DNA of 64,000 nucleotides. It comes from Erythrobacter fulvus (GTDB lineage Bacteria; Pseudomonadota; Alphaproteobacteria; Sphingomonadales; Sphingomonadaceae). The notes beneath the pieces were generated by a model. It was not told the DNA's origin. It ran no database searches and saw only the letters and a list, made by a program, of their open reading frames with translations. Positions 44,863-53,207 of this stretch are shown here, in pieces. Position 1 is the stretch's first letter. Each line of letters opens with the position of its first letter. The translations under genes and the position numbers were made by a program. The stretch spans positions 62,001 to 126,000 of the forward strand of contig NZ_JAQQXQ010000007.1 of the NCBI RefSeq assembly GCF_028595285.1, read 5' to 3'.

Positions 44863-45329
44863 TCTTCGAGGATGCGCGCACCTTCGCCGATGCGCTGCCC
44901 GATGGCGGCGTGCTGCTCGGCCTAGATCTCGGCACCAAGACCATCGGCACCGCGACCTGCGACGCCGGCTGGCGCTTTGCCACTAACAATACCACGATCC
45001 AGCGCGGCAAATGGGGCCGTGACCGCGAAACGCTGGCGGCGCTGGTGAAGGCGCGCGGCGTCAAAGGCGTTGTCATTGGTCTGCCCCGCAACATGGACGG
45101 ATCAGAAGGCCCGCGCGCGCAGGCCTCGCGTGCCTATGCCCGCAATTGCGCCGAGGCCTTTGCCCTGCCGATCCTGCTCTGGGACGAGCGCTGGTCGACG
45201 CAGGCGGCAGAGGCTGCGATGATCGGACAGGACATGAGCCGCGCCAAACGTGCCGCCGCGATCGATGCCCACGCCGCAGCGGTGATCCTTCAAGGCGCGA
45301 TCGATCGTCTGGCAGGCGGTGTACTCTAG
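44859..45329 (+). CDS. ruvX: Holliday junction resolvase-like protein RuvX (YqgF)
   Basis: RNase H-fold nuclease family acting in pre-16S rRNA processing or Holliday junction resolution. The first acidic motif is LLGLDLGTKTIGTA, then GVVIGLPRNMDGSEGPRA, and the DERWSTQAAE and DAHAAAVILQ motifs with the remaining acidic residues. The start ATG 44859 overlaps the previous stop as ATGA; an upstream ATG at 44838 would add seven residues. Converges with the next gene by 4 bp. Confidence 0.92.
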   Translation: MIFEDARTFADALPDGGVLLGLDLGTKTIGTATCDAGWRFATNNTTIQRGKWGRDRETLAALVKARGVKGVVIGLPRNMDGSEGPRAQASRAYARNCAEAFALPILLWDERWSTQAAEAAMIGQDMSRAKRAAAIDAHAAAVILQGAIDRLAGGVL

Positions 45330-46231
45330 GCCAGCATCGCCCGCTGCCGCTGCGCGACTTCCAAAACCAGCCGGCTGCCCGACAATTCTCCCATTCGCCA
45401 CAGCGCGTCAGCCTCTGCCGGATCGTCGAGCATGTCCGCGCGCGCCGCAAAACTCGCCAGCCGCATTCGGTCGCTTGGATGGGTGGCTCCGACCCACTCG
45501 GCAAAGTCACGCGCGCTATCCGCACCGCTTGCCACTGCGACCCGCAGCAGCGCCTCGTTCGCCAGCGGGTTCAGACAGCGCGTCACCGTGCCCGCCTCCA
45601 GTTCGAACCCGTATTGGTCGAACCACCCCTGCGCAGGATCCACTCGCATCACGTTGATCGAGACCGAAAGGCTTGTCGGCGGCAACTGGCGGTGCACATC
45701 AACATGGCGGCGATAGAGCATCAATTTGCCGGGCGAGAGCGTTGAACGTTCGACAAACCGCAGGCCCACCTCCTCCCCCGGATAGCCCGCGACCGCGTCA
45801 TAGTCGTATTCGTAGTAGTCGCTGGCATAGCCCGGGCCACAGTACCCCACTGTAAGAAAATCGAAATTGTGATCATGGGGCGCGCCGTAGACGAAGCTCG
45901 CCGCGCCGCTGGTACGGAACACGTGATCCTGTGACGACGGCCAGATTGCGGCGCGCAGGAAGGCACTGTTCGCACGGTTATCCGCAGGGCGGCTGAGGAT
46001 GATTGCCTGTGGGCCGTAACCGCTCGCGATCTCCTGCCCGCCTCTCCCCGCCAACCGGTCGACCAGCAGATCGCCGAGAAAGTCGTGGTTATTCGCCAGC
46101 CGCCGCAGCCAGTCCGCCGCCGCACGCGTGCTCGCAGGATCATCGGCATTGAAGCCCAGATCGGCCAACGCCTCGACGCATTCGGGCAGCGAGCAGCTTT
46201 CCGACGATGGATTGTCGATGACAAGCGGCAT
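45326..46231 (-). CDS. Cupin/dioxygenase-like protein of the three-gene cassette
   Basis: Protein of 301 aa, family not securely recognised. Residues 1-100 are helical. Residues 110-200 form a cupin-like beta region with HxH at H119 and H121 (APHDHNFDFLTVGY), then SPGKLMLYRRHVDVHR with H176 and H180, and a strand LSVSINVM. This resembles the metal site of Fe(II)-dependent cupin or AspH/JmjC-like hydroxylases. The C-terminus (240-300) is helical. Its ATG overlaps the HEAT-like gene stop by one base. Inference: a protein- or peptide-modifying oxygenase acting with the small peptide encoded first in the cassette. An enzyme in an unrelated pathway is not excluded. Confidence 0.6.
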   Translation of the reverse strand: MPLVIDNPSSESCSLPECVEALADLGFNADDPASTRAAADWLRRLANNHDFLGDLLVDRLAGRGGQEIASGYGPQAIILSRPADNRANSAFLRAAIWPSSQDHVFRTSGAASFVYGAPHDHNFDFLTVGYCGPGYASDYYEYDYDAVAGYPGEEVGLRFVERSTLSPGKLMLYRRHVDVHRQLPPTSLSVSINVMRVDPAQGWFDQYGFELEAGTVTRCLNPLANEALLRVAVASGADSARDFAEWVGATHPSDRMRLASFAARADMLDDPAEADALWRMGELSGSRLVLEVAQRQRAMLA

Positions 46232-47166
46232 CAGGCAGGCTCCAAGGCTGCGAGCGCGGGATAAGAAACAAGAAGCTGGCGATGCAGCTTCGCGGCGGGT
46301 TCACACAGGGAATCGGCAGGCCGTTCCGAAAGCCGCGTGAGCACGGCGCAACCCCGCGCCGGATCAAGCCCGATCAACTGGCGCACCGCTTCCCAACGCA
46401 GGTCGCGCTGCTCTGCACCATCCAGAGCAAGCTGCTCTATCGCGTCCAACGCCGGGCGATGCGCAAGTGCGCCCAGCACCCCCAGTGCCACCATGCGCTG
46501 GCTGTGACGCTTGCAGGCGCTGATGGTCTTGATCAAACCGCCATCTGGCAGCGCGTGTTCGCGCGAAGGTTGCGGATCGGCAGCCTCACGAGTCAACTGC
46601 AACACCAGCAAGGGCCGGGTGACGGCGATGATCTGGCGCGCGTCCCCGATACCGGTGCGGACGATGCGCGTACCGGGCGAGCAATCGAGCTTGGTATGTT
46701 CGATTGTGCCCCTGCCGTGCCGGTAGCAAATCGCCTGCCCCCGACCGGCCAGAACGATCTCGAAAGCCTCGCAATCCTCGAACAACACCGAGCGGGGAAC
46801 TACCGTGCTCCGGCGCCCGAACACGGCAAGGGTCAGCGCCGCGCGCCCGCTTTCGCCCAGCCGGATACGGTCGATCCCGGTCGCGGCAGAGCAGCCGAGG
46901 CGCGGCTGCGCCAGCGGCTCGGCGCGCTGGGCCGCCATCAGCGGCACGAGAAAACCGGCGGCAAATCCGCGCGCGCGCGCCTCTGCCCCGATGCATTCTG
47001 ACAGACGTGACAAGCCGGACAACGGCGCACCTGCACCATAGGCCGCTAGTTCTTCCAGCACCTGCGCGACATCGGGCAGCGCACGCCAAGCGGAAAGCGC
47101 CGCATCGGTGCGGGGCTGCGGAGCGCCCTTGCTCCGCAGCATCTCGATTGCCGGATGGACCTGCAC
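46231..47166 (-). CDS. HEAT-like protein of the three-gene cassette
   Basis: Protein of 311 aa, function unknown. Residues 1-80 are helical. Residues 95-195 look like a beta-rich cupin-type or cyclic-nucleotide-like domain (FEIVLAGRGQAICYRH, GTRIVRTGIGDARQIIAVTRPLLVLQL). Residues 205-311 are paired helices like HEAT repeats (MVALGVLGALAHRPALDAIEQLAL, LRWEAVRQLIGLDP). Start is taken at GTG 47166, 19 bp after the small gene, with a GGACGG-like ribosome-binding site; ATG 47142 is possible. One-base overlap with the downstream gene indicates coupled translation. HEAT domains usually bind peptides or proteins, fitting a scaffold for the small peptide. Confidence 0.6.
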   Translation of the reverse strand: MQVHPAIEMLRSKGAPQPRTDAALSAWRALPDVAQVLEELAAYGAGAPLSGLSRLSECIGAEARARGFAAGFLVPLMAAQRAEPLAQPRLGCSAATGIDRIRLGESGRAALTLAVFGRRSTVVPRSVLFEDCEAFEIVLAGRGQAICYRHGRGTIEHTKLDCSPGTRIVRTGIGDARQIIAVTRPLLVLQLTREAADPQPSREHALPDGGLIKTISACKRHSQRMVALGVLGALAHRPALDAIEQLALDGAEQRDLRWEAVRQLIGLDPARGCAVLTRLSERPADSLCEPAAKLHRQLLVSYPALAALEPA

Positions 47167-47185
47167 TGCCGTCCGTCCCGCGCCG

Positions 47186-47344
47186 TCAGAGCACCGCTTC
47201 GGGCGGCATGACCTCGTAGAGATAGACCATGATATCCACGATCCGGTCGTCGACCTGGGCGCCAGCCTCAAGCGCCGCACCAAACAGCGCCTGCGCGCCT
47301 TCGAGACCGGGGATCTGTGCAAGATCGATGCTGGGAATGTTCAT
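47186..47344 (-). CDS. 52-aa acidic small protein leading the cassette
   Basis: Short gene of 53 codons from ATG 47344 with an AGGAGAGCA ribosome-binding site a few bases upstream. The product starts MNIPSIDLAQIPGLEG, has a central alanine-rich amphipathic stretch, and ends DDRIVDIMVYLYEVMPPEAVL-like with the last residues PPEAVL. It has no cysteine, one serine and no threonine, which argues against a lanthipeptide-type precursor. It is acidic and has two aromatic residues in YLYE. It could be a modified peptide, a small partner or an adaptor of the two downstream proteins. Function unknown. Confidence 0.6.
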   Translation of the reverse strand: MNIPSIDLAQIPGLEGAQALFGAALEAGAQVDDRIVDIMVYLYEVMPPEAVL

Positions 47345-47474
47345 CACTGCTCTCCTTCTTGTTCGGCGCAACTGGCCCCTTACCAATGCGCCGGACATGA
47401 AGGTGGCAAGCCCAGCGCATCCCGCGAAATTAAATGATTGTAACCCGCCCGCCCTCGCCCCTATGCAGCGCGGC

Positions 47475-47957
47475 ATGAACACCCCCCCTGCCCGGTTCGA
47501 TGCCCGCGAAGCATCGAAATGGTTTTTCCGTCACGGCCATACGGCCTGGCTCGGCCTGAGATTCGCCGATCAGGGGGAGAACTGGGTGGAGCTCGAACTG
47601 CCCTGGCGCGAGGACCTGCTGGGCGATCGCAGCCGCCCGGTGCTGGCATCGGGACCGATCATCAGCCTGATGGACATGGCCAGCGGCATGGCGATCTGGC
47701 AGGCAAGCCGGACCTTCAATCCCGTGGCGACGCTCGATCTGAGGGTCGATTACCAGCGCCCGGCACGCGAACGGGCAAGCGTACTCGGGCGGGTGGAATG
47801 CTATCGTCGCACCCGCTCCGCCGCCTTCGTGCGCGGGATCGCGCATGACGGCGATCCGGACGATCCGGTGGCCCATGTCGCGGGTGTATTCATGACCATC
47901 GCTGCCGATCCGCGAAAGGAAAACCCGGCACTCGGCGGGAGCGCCGGTAATGACTGA
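47475..47957 (+). CDS. PaaI family thioesterase (first of pair)
   Basis: Hotdog-fold acyl-CoA thioesterase of 160 aa. The helix motif is GPIISLMDMASGMAIWQ, with D in place of the usual catalytic acidic residue, and TLDLRVDYQRPA follows as the next strand. ATG 47475 is taken; ATG 47463 is in frame. It overlaps the second thioesterase by 8 bp and is divergent from the small-peptide cassette. Acyl substrate unknown. Confidence 0.83.
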   Translation: MNTPPARFDAREASKWFFRHGHTAWLGLRFADQGENWVELELPWREDLLGDRSRPVLASGPIISLMDMASGMAIWQASRTFNPVATLDLRVDYQRPARERASVLGRVECYRRTRSAAFVRGIAHDGDPDDPVAHVAGVFMTIAADPRKENPALGGSAGND

Positions 47958-48351
47958 CGCGCATTCGGCCCAGGAACTGACGGCCTATGCCCGCTCGCTC
48001 GGGATCAAGGTTGTCGGTGAGGACACAGGCATGCCGCTGCTGTCGGTCGATTTCGGGCCGAATGTCGAAGGCCGTCCGGCGCATTTCCATGGCGGGGCAA
48101 CCGCCGGGCTTCTTGAGGCGGCCGGCTATGCCGCCTTGCGCAACGCGCTGCTGGCACAGGGACGCGACCCGAAGCTCAAGCCGATCAATATCACCGTGCA
48201 ATATCTCGCCGCGGGCAAATCGAAGCCGGCCTATGCGCTCGGCCGCATAACGCGGCTGGGACGTCGCAACGTCAATATCGCGGTCGAGGCATGGCAAGAC
48301 GATCGCAGCCGCCCGATCGCGACCGCGGTGATGAACATCCTGATGGGTTAA
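47950..48351 (+). CDS. PaaI family thioesterase (second of pair)
   Basis: Hotdog-fold protein of 133 aa. The motif region is HFHGGATAGLLEAAGYAAL near residue 47, followed by KPINITVQYLAAGKSKPAYALG. The start overlaps the preceding thioesterase by 8 bp. The two are similar in fold but differ in the active-site helix, so they may form a heteromer or act on different acyl groups. Confidence 0.83.
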   Translation: MTDAHSAQELTAYARSLGIKVVGEDTGMPLLSVDFGPNVEGRPAHFHGGATAGLLEAAGYAALRNALLAQGRDPKLKPINITVQYLAAGKSKPAYALGRITRLGRRNVNIAVEAWQDDRSRPIATAVMNILMG

Positions 48352-48361
48352 GCCTGATGGG

Positions 48362-50548
48362 TTAAGGCGGTGTCGGACTGGACGACGGCGCGGGCTGGAC
48401 CACCAGCCCATCCTCGCTCAGCCTGACCTCAACCGGCACGCCTTCCTGCGACAACGTCAGCCCGTTGCCTTCAACCCGCAGAACCGCGCCGTTCTCGCCA
48501 ACGGGGATAGTTGCCCCCTCTTCCAGATCGAGCGGCTGGACCGGGCCTTCGGGGTCGGGTGATGTGCTGGGCGCGGGTTTCGGGCCAGCCTCCAGTTTAA
48601 GCGCGCCGCGCATGAAATCGCGCCAGATACGCGCGGGCGTGCTGCCGCCGGTAACGCCTTTCATCGGAGTATTGTCGTCATTGCCGACCCACACGCCGAC
48701 CACCAGATCGCCAGCGTAGCCCACGAACAGCGCGTCGCGGTAATCCTGCGTGGTACCGGTCTTGCCGTAATTGGCGATGGGCAGCACCGCGTTGCGCCCC
48801 GTTCCGCGGTTGATCGCGGCGCGCAGCATCGTCTCCATGGCCTCGTGATCCCTGCGCGAAAGGCTGTCCTTGCGCGTCGTCAGCCATTCCCACCAGCTTT
48901 GATCGTCGCGGGCAAAGGCGTGCGGTTCGACCGGAAATTCGTTCGCTGCGATCCCCGCATAGGCAGCGGTCAGCTCCATCAGCGTCATTGATGATGTGCC
49001 AAGCGCAAGGCTGGGATCGCCCTCTGCCATCGGTGCAGTGATCCCAAGCGAACGCGCGGTGCGGATCACCTTGTCACTGCCCACCGCTTGCAAAAGTCTG
49101 ACGGCGGCAACGTTGCTCGATTGCGAAAAGGCATCTTTCAACGTGATCTGTTCGGAATAGCGTTCGCGCGCGTTTTTGGGGCGATAGCTTCCTTGCGTGA
49201 TCGGAGTGTTGGGAATGGTATCGTCAGGCTCCCAGCCGGCTTCCAGCGCGGCAAGATAGACGAAGATCTTGAAGGTCGATCCCGGCTGGCGGCGGGCCTG
49301 CGTCACCCGGTTGAAGGGCGATTTGCCGTAATCGCGCCCGCCGACCATCGCGACGACCTCGCCGTTCGGACGCATGGCAACGAGCGCGACCTGCGCTCCG
49401 CCCAGCGGCGCGCGCGCCACTACCCGGCTGGCGAGCGACTGCAAACGCGAATCGAGCGTGGTGGTAAGAACCTGCCTGGAATAGCTCGCCTCTAGCCCTT
49501 CACGTGCCAGCGGTAGCGCCCAGTCGGCGAAATAGGTGCCGGTCGGCACATTGTCGTCGCGTTGGCGCACATCGATCCGGGGATCGGGCAACGCACGCGC
49601 CTGGGCCTGGGAAAGATAACCTTCCTCAACCATGGCCCCGATTACCAACTCCATCCGCGCCTTGGCCTTGTCGTAGTGCTTGGTCGGCGCATAGCGCGAT
49701 GGTGCCTGCAGCAGCCCCGCAAGCATCGCTGCCTGTTCGGGCTTCAGATTTTCCGGCTGGCGGTAAAAGTAATGCAGCGATGCCGCGCGCAACCCGTATT
49801 GATTGTCCCCGAAATAGGCGTTGGAAAGATAGCGTTCGAGGATCTCGTCCTTGGTCAGCCAGCCTTCGAGCCAAAACGCGATCAGCGCCTCGCGCGCCTT
49901 GCGGCTGAGGCTCTGTTCAGGGGTCAGGAAAGTGAATTTGGCCAGCTGCTGGGTGATGGTCGAGCCGCCGCCATAACCCGTCCACAATGCCCGCGCGATG
50001 CCACGCGGGTCGATCCCCCAGTGCGAATAGAAACGTCGGTCCTCGATAGCGATGAAGGCTTGCGGAACATGCGCAGGCAGATCGGCGAGCTTTACGGGAG
50101 CCTCGACCACCGCGCCCTGCCGGGCGATCGGCGTGCCGTCGCTGGCCAGCAGCGTCACCTGCGGCGGGGCGATAGGTTCGAGGCTTTTCGAAAGCGGCGC
50201 GGTGATCGCAAGCCAGCCGATCAGCGCCACGAACAGCGCCAGCGCGGCCATGATGCCGCGTCCCGTCCACCACAATTTCGAACGTTCGCGCCAGTAATCG
50301 CGCTGCCACCAGCGCAGGCGGCGCTTCTCCTCGACCTCCAGCGCCTCGTCTATCCCGGCGAGCTTGGCATCCCAGGCGTCGAAATCGGGCGTCGCCGAAG
50401 CGCGCGGGCGCGGAAGGACGTCGTCCTCGTCATCAAGGTCGACAGGCTGCATCGATTCGTAAAGCGGATAAAACCCGGCCGGCATGTCAGCCCCGCCGTT
50501 ATCGGCGCCTGAGCGTGAGCCTTTCCAGAATCGGTCGAACAGCGCCAT
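48362..50548 (-). CDS. Class A penicillin-binding protein (PBP1-type)
   Basis: Bifunctional peptidoglycan glycosyltransferase and transpeptidase of 728 aa. One membrane helix near residues 97-117 follows a 95-residue acidic cytoplasmic tail. Glycosyltransferase motifs: EDRRFYSHWGID and GGSTITQQLAKF. Transpeptidase motifs: SxxK in PGSTFKIF, SSN in SQSSNVA, and YGKTGTTQD. The C-terminus is a proline-rich tail. It converges on the thioesterase gene. Subtype (PbpC/PBP1a/1b) is not decided. Confidence 0.93.
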   Translation of the reverse strand: MALFDRFWKGSRSGADNGGADMPAGFYPLYESMQPVDLDDEDDVLPRPRASATPDFDAWDAKLAGIDEALEVEEKRRLRWWQRDYWRERSKLWWTGRGIMAALALFVALIGWLAITAPLSKSLEPIAPPQVTLLASDGTPIARQGAVVEAPVKLADLPAHVPQAFIAIEDRRFYSHWGIDPRGIARALWTGYGGGSTITQQLAKFTFLTPEQSLSRKAREALIAFWLEGWLTKDEILERYLSNAYFGDNQYGLRAASLHYFYRQPENLKPEQAAMLAGLLQAPSRYAPTKHYDKAKARMELVIGAMVEEGYLSQAQARALPDPRIDVRQRDDNVPTGTYFADWALPLAREGLEASYSRQVLTTTLDSRLQSLASRVVARAPLGGAQVALVAMRPNGEVVAMVGGRDYGKSPFNRVTQARRQPGSTFKIFVYLAALEAGWEPDDTIPNTPITQGSYRPKNARERYSEQITLKDAFSQSSNVAAVRLLQAVGSDKVIRTARSLGITAPMAEGDPSLALGTSSMTLMELTAAYAGIAANEFPVEPHAFARDDQSWWEWLTTRKDSLSRRDHEAMETMLRAAINRGTGRNAVLPIANYGKTGTTQDYRDALFVGYAGDLVVGVWVGNDDNTPMKGVTGGSTPARIWRDFMRGALKLEAGPKPAPSTSPDPEGPVQPLDLEEGATIPVGENGAVLRVEGNGLTLSQEGVPVEVRLSEDGLVVQPAPSSSPTPP

Positions 50549-50598
50549 AGCGGGACTGTGTTATCAGCCTAGGACACTTCACCGCAAGCGGCTTGGCA

Positions 50599-51588
50599 TC
50601 AGCGCTTCCTTGCCGCCCCTTCAGGCAGGTCTTCGCCGAACACGCGCTGATAATATTCGGCCACCAGCGTGCGCTCCGCTTCGTCGCATTTGTTGAGGAA
50701 CGAAAGGCGGAAGGCGAAGCCCACCGATCCGAAGATCGCCGCGTTCTGCGCCCAGGTGATAACGGTGCGCGGGCTCATCACAGTCGAGATGTCCCCGTTC
50801 ATGAAGCCCTGACGGGTCAGTTCGGCAACCTTGACCATGTCGGCGATCATCTTGTCGTCGGCCTGCGGGGTCTTGGACTTGACGATCTGCTGTTCCACCT
50901 CTGCCGCGAGATAATTCAGCGCGACGACGATGTTCCAGCGGTCCATCTGCGCCTGGTTGATCGCCTGCGTACCGTGATAGAGGCCCGACGTATCGCCAAG
51001 GCCCACCGTGTTGGTGGTGGCGAATAGGCGGAACCACGGGTTGGGCGTGATCACGCGGTTCTGGTCAAGCAGCGTCAGCCGGCCGTCGAATTCGAGCACG
51101 CGCTGGATCACGAACATCACGTCGGGCCGGCCCGCGTCATATTCGTCGAAGGTCAGCGCCACCGGGTGCTGAAGCGCCCAGGGCAGGATGCCTTCCTTGA
51201 ACTCGGTGACCTGCAGCCCGTCCTTCAGCACGATGGCATCGCGCCCGACCAGATCGATACGGCTGATATGCGCATCGAGGTTCACACGCACGCTCGGCCA
51301 GTTGAGGCGCGCTGCGACCTGTTCGATGTGGGTCGATTTGCCGGTGCCATGATAGCCCTGCACCATCACCCGGCGATTATGCGCAAAGCCTGCGAGGATC
51401 GCCAGCGTGGTGTCCGGATCGAACACATAGGCATCGTCCGTTTCCGGCACATGCTCGTCCTTCACCGAGAAGGCGGGAACCTGCCAGTCGACATCGATGC
51501 CGAACACGTCACGGACGTCCACGGTGGTGTCGGGCTGGGTGGGCATGGCGTTTTCGCCGGCGACATTGGTGCGAGAGGATGAAGTCAT
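50599..51588 (-). CDS. cobS: CobS-like AAA+ ATPase
   Basis: AAA+ subunit of the aerobic cobaltochelatase CobNST type, 329 aa. The start [14 protein letters not shown] and the Walker [10 protein letters not shown] (residues 78-86) and Walker [10 protein letters not shown] are characteristic. No cobN is visible in the window; sphingomonads often keep cobS and cobT outside a cobalamin cluster. It is divergent from a DUF2236 gene and lies a few kb from J-domain and bolA genes, with which it is commonly linked in this order. Confidence 0.9.
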   Translation of the reverse strand: MTSSSRTNVAGENAMPTQPDTTVDVRDVFGIDVDWQVPAFSVKDEHVPETDDAYVFDPDTTLAILAGFAHNRRVMVQGYHGTGKSTHIEQVAARLNWPSVRVNLDAHISRIDLVGRDAIVLKDGLQVTEFKEGILPWALQHPVALTFDEYDAGRPDVMFVIQRVLEFDGRLTLLDQNRVITPNPWFRLFATTNTVGLGDTSGLYHGTQAINQAQMDRWNIVVALNYLAAEVEQQIVKSKTPQADDKMIADMVKVAELTRQGFMNGDISTVMSPRTVITWAQNAAIFGSVGFAFRLSFLNKCDEAERTLVAEYYQRVFGEDLPEGAARKR

Positions 51589-51705
51589 TGCCGGGTCCGG
51601 TTAGAACGCATGGGCGCAGGCTGCAAGCGGTGCTTTGCCGCGAAAGGCTGGCAATTTTGGCGAGTTCGTTTCCCTCAAGGCCGATGCGCCCCTATATTGC
51701 TTGCC

Positions 51706-52557
51706 ATGCCTGACCCCGTCGAATCGCTGCGCATGAAGCTGATCGGGCAGGTGCGCGGCGTGTTTCACGACGCGAGCAAGGGCCAGCAACCCACTCCGCC
51801 ATCGGACGATGCGCTGTTCGAACGCGACACGCCGATCCGTCTGGTGCATGCCGATATCGTGGGAATGATGACCGGCGGCGTGCGTGCGCTTCTTTTGCAG
51901 ATGCTGCATCCGGAGGCGCTGCAAGGCGTGCTCGACCATTCCAATTTCCGTGAGGACATGCATGGGCGGCTGCGGCGCACCGCCCGCTTTATCACCGTGA
52001 CGACCTTCGGCCACCGCGACGAGGCGATGAAAGCGATCGACCGGGTTAACCGCATCCATGCCAAGGTTGGCGGGACGCTGCCCGACGGTTCGCCCTATTC
52101 GGCGACTTCCCCCCGAACGCTGGCGTGGGTGCACGTGACCGAAGCGCAGAGCTTCCTCGCAGGCTATCTTCGTCATGTCCGGCCAAATATGCCTGGTGCG
52201 GAACAGGACGAATATTATCGCCAGTTCGCGGTGATCGCCCGCGCACTGGGGGCCGATCCGGTGCCCGAGACGCGCGCGGAGGCGGATCGTATCTTCAGAA
52301 TGTTGCGCCACGATCTTGCAACATCTCCGCAAGCGAGAGAGGTCGCGCAACTGGTATTGAGCCAGCGCCCCAAAGGCACACCGCGCAGCGTCCAGACGAT
52401 GATCACCGCCGATGCCGTGACGATGCTGCCCGACTGGGCGCGCAACATGCTCCACCTGCAACGCCCGCGGCTCACCGCCCTGCCCGCCCGCGCCGCGACA
52501 TGGGGCATGGGCCGCACCCTGCGATGGGCATTCCGGCAGGCACCCGCTCGCAAGTAA
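51706..52557 (+). CDS. DUF2236 oxygenase MpaB-like family protein
   Basis: Predicted heme- or metal-linked oxygenase-type protein of 283 aa, related to latex-clearing protein and MpaB (DUF2236). Typical blocks: LLLQMLHPEALQGVLDHSNFRED, RTARFITVTTFG, and VHVTEAQSFLAGY with conserved histidines. ATG 51706 is chosen because homology begins there; the frame is open upstream. It is followed by a GST gene after 23 bp. The substrate is unknown. Confidence 0.82.
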   Translation: MPDPVESLRMKLIGQVRGVFHDASKGQQPTPPSDDALFERDTPIRLVHADIVGMMTGGVRALLLQMLHPEALQGVLDHSNFREDMHGRLRRTARFITVTTFGHRDEAMKAIDRVNRIHAKVGGTLPDGSPYSATSPRTLAWVHVTEAQSFLAGYLRHVRPNMPGAEQDEYYRQFAVIARALGADPVPETRAEADRIFRMLRHDLATSPQAREVAQLVLSQRPKGTPRSVQTMITADAVTMLPDWARNMLHLQRPRLTALPARAATWGMGRTLRWAFRQAPARK

Positions 52558-52580
52558 CCGCTTTCAGGAAGGGACCGACA

Positions 52581-53207
52581 ATGGCCGAATTCACCTTCTA
52601 CACCGTCGCCATGAGCCGCGGTCAGATTTCGCGCTGGGCGCTGCATGAAGCAGGCGCGGATTACGAACACGTGGTTTTCGACTGGGCGACCCGCCCAGAG
52701 ATCCTTAAAAGCTTCAACCCGATGAACAAGGTGCCCACGCTGGTGCATCACCATGGCGCCCACGATCACGTCGTCACCGAAGCCGCAGCGATCAACCACT
52801 ACCTCGCCGAAACCCACCCGCAGGCGGGCCTTCTGCCTGACGCGCACGAGCGCGCCGCCTATTTCCGCTGGCTGTTCTTCGCCGCCGGACCGCTGGAACA
52901 GGCCGTCGTGGCAAAGGCGATGGGTTGGGAAGTGCCCGAGGGCCGCACCGGCATGGCGGGCTTCGGCAGCCTCGAGCTTGCCCTTGATGCAATCGAGGAA
53001 TGGCTCAAGAACAATGATTACGCCGCCGGCAACCGTTTCACCATGGCCGACACCTATGTCGGCAGCCAGTTCGTCTGGGGTCTGAGGTTCGGCTCGATCC
53101 CCGAGCGCCCCGCCTTCAAGGCCTATGTCGAACGGATCACCCAGCGCCCGGCCTATGCGGCGGCCAATGCGATCGACGCGGCAATCATCAAGGGCGCGGA
53201 AGGCTAG
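52581..53207 (+). CDS. Glutathione S-transferase
   Basis: Soluble GST of 208 aa with an N-terminal thioredoxin-like domain (FTFYTVAMSRGQISRWALHEAG) and a helical C-terminal domain (FTMADTYVGSQFVWG). The NKVPTLV cis-proline motif sits near residue 48 for glutathione binding. An AGGAAGGG site precedes the ATG. Glutathione synthesis is supported by gshA in this window. The class and electrophile are undetermined; it ends 4 bp inside the convergent J-domain gene. Confidence 0.88.
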   Translation: MAEFTFYTVAMSRGQISRWALHEAGADYEHVVFDWATRPEILKSFNPMNKVPTLVHHHGAHDHVVTEAAAINHYLAETHPQAGLLPDAHERAAYFRWLFFAAGPLEQAVVAKAMGWEVPEGRTGMAGFGSLELALDAIEEWLKNNDYAAGNRFTMADTYVGSQFVWGLRFGSIPERPAFKAYVERITQRPAYAAANAIDAAIIKGAEG

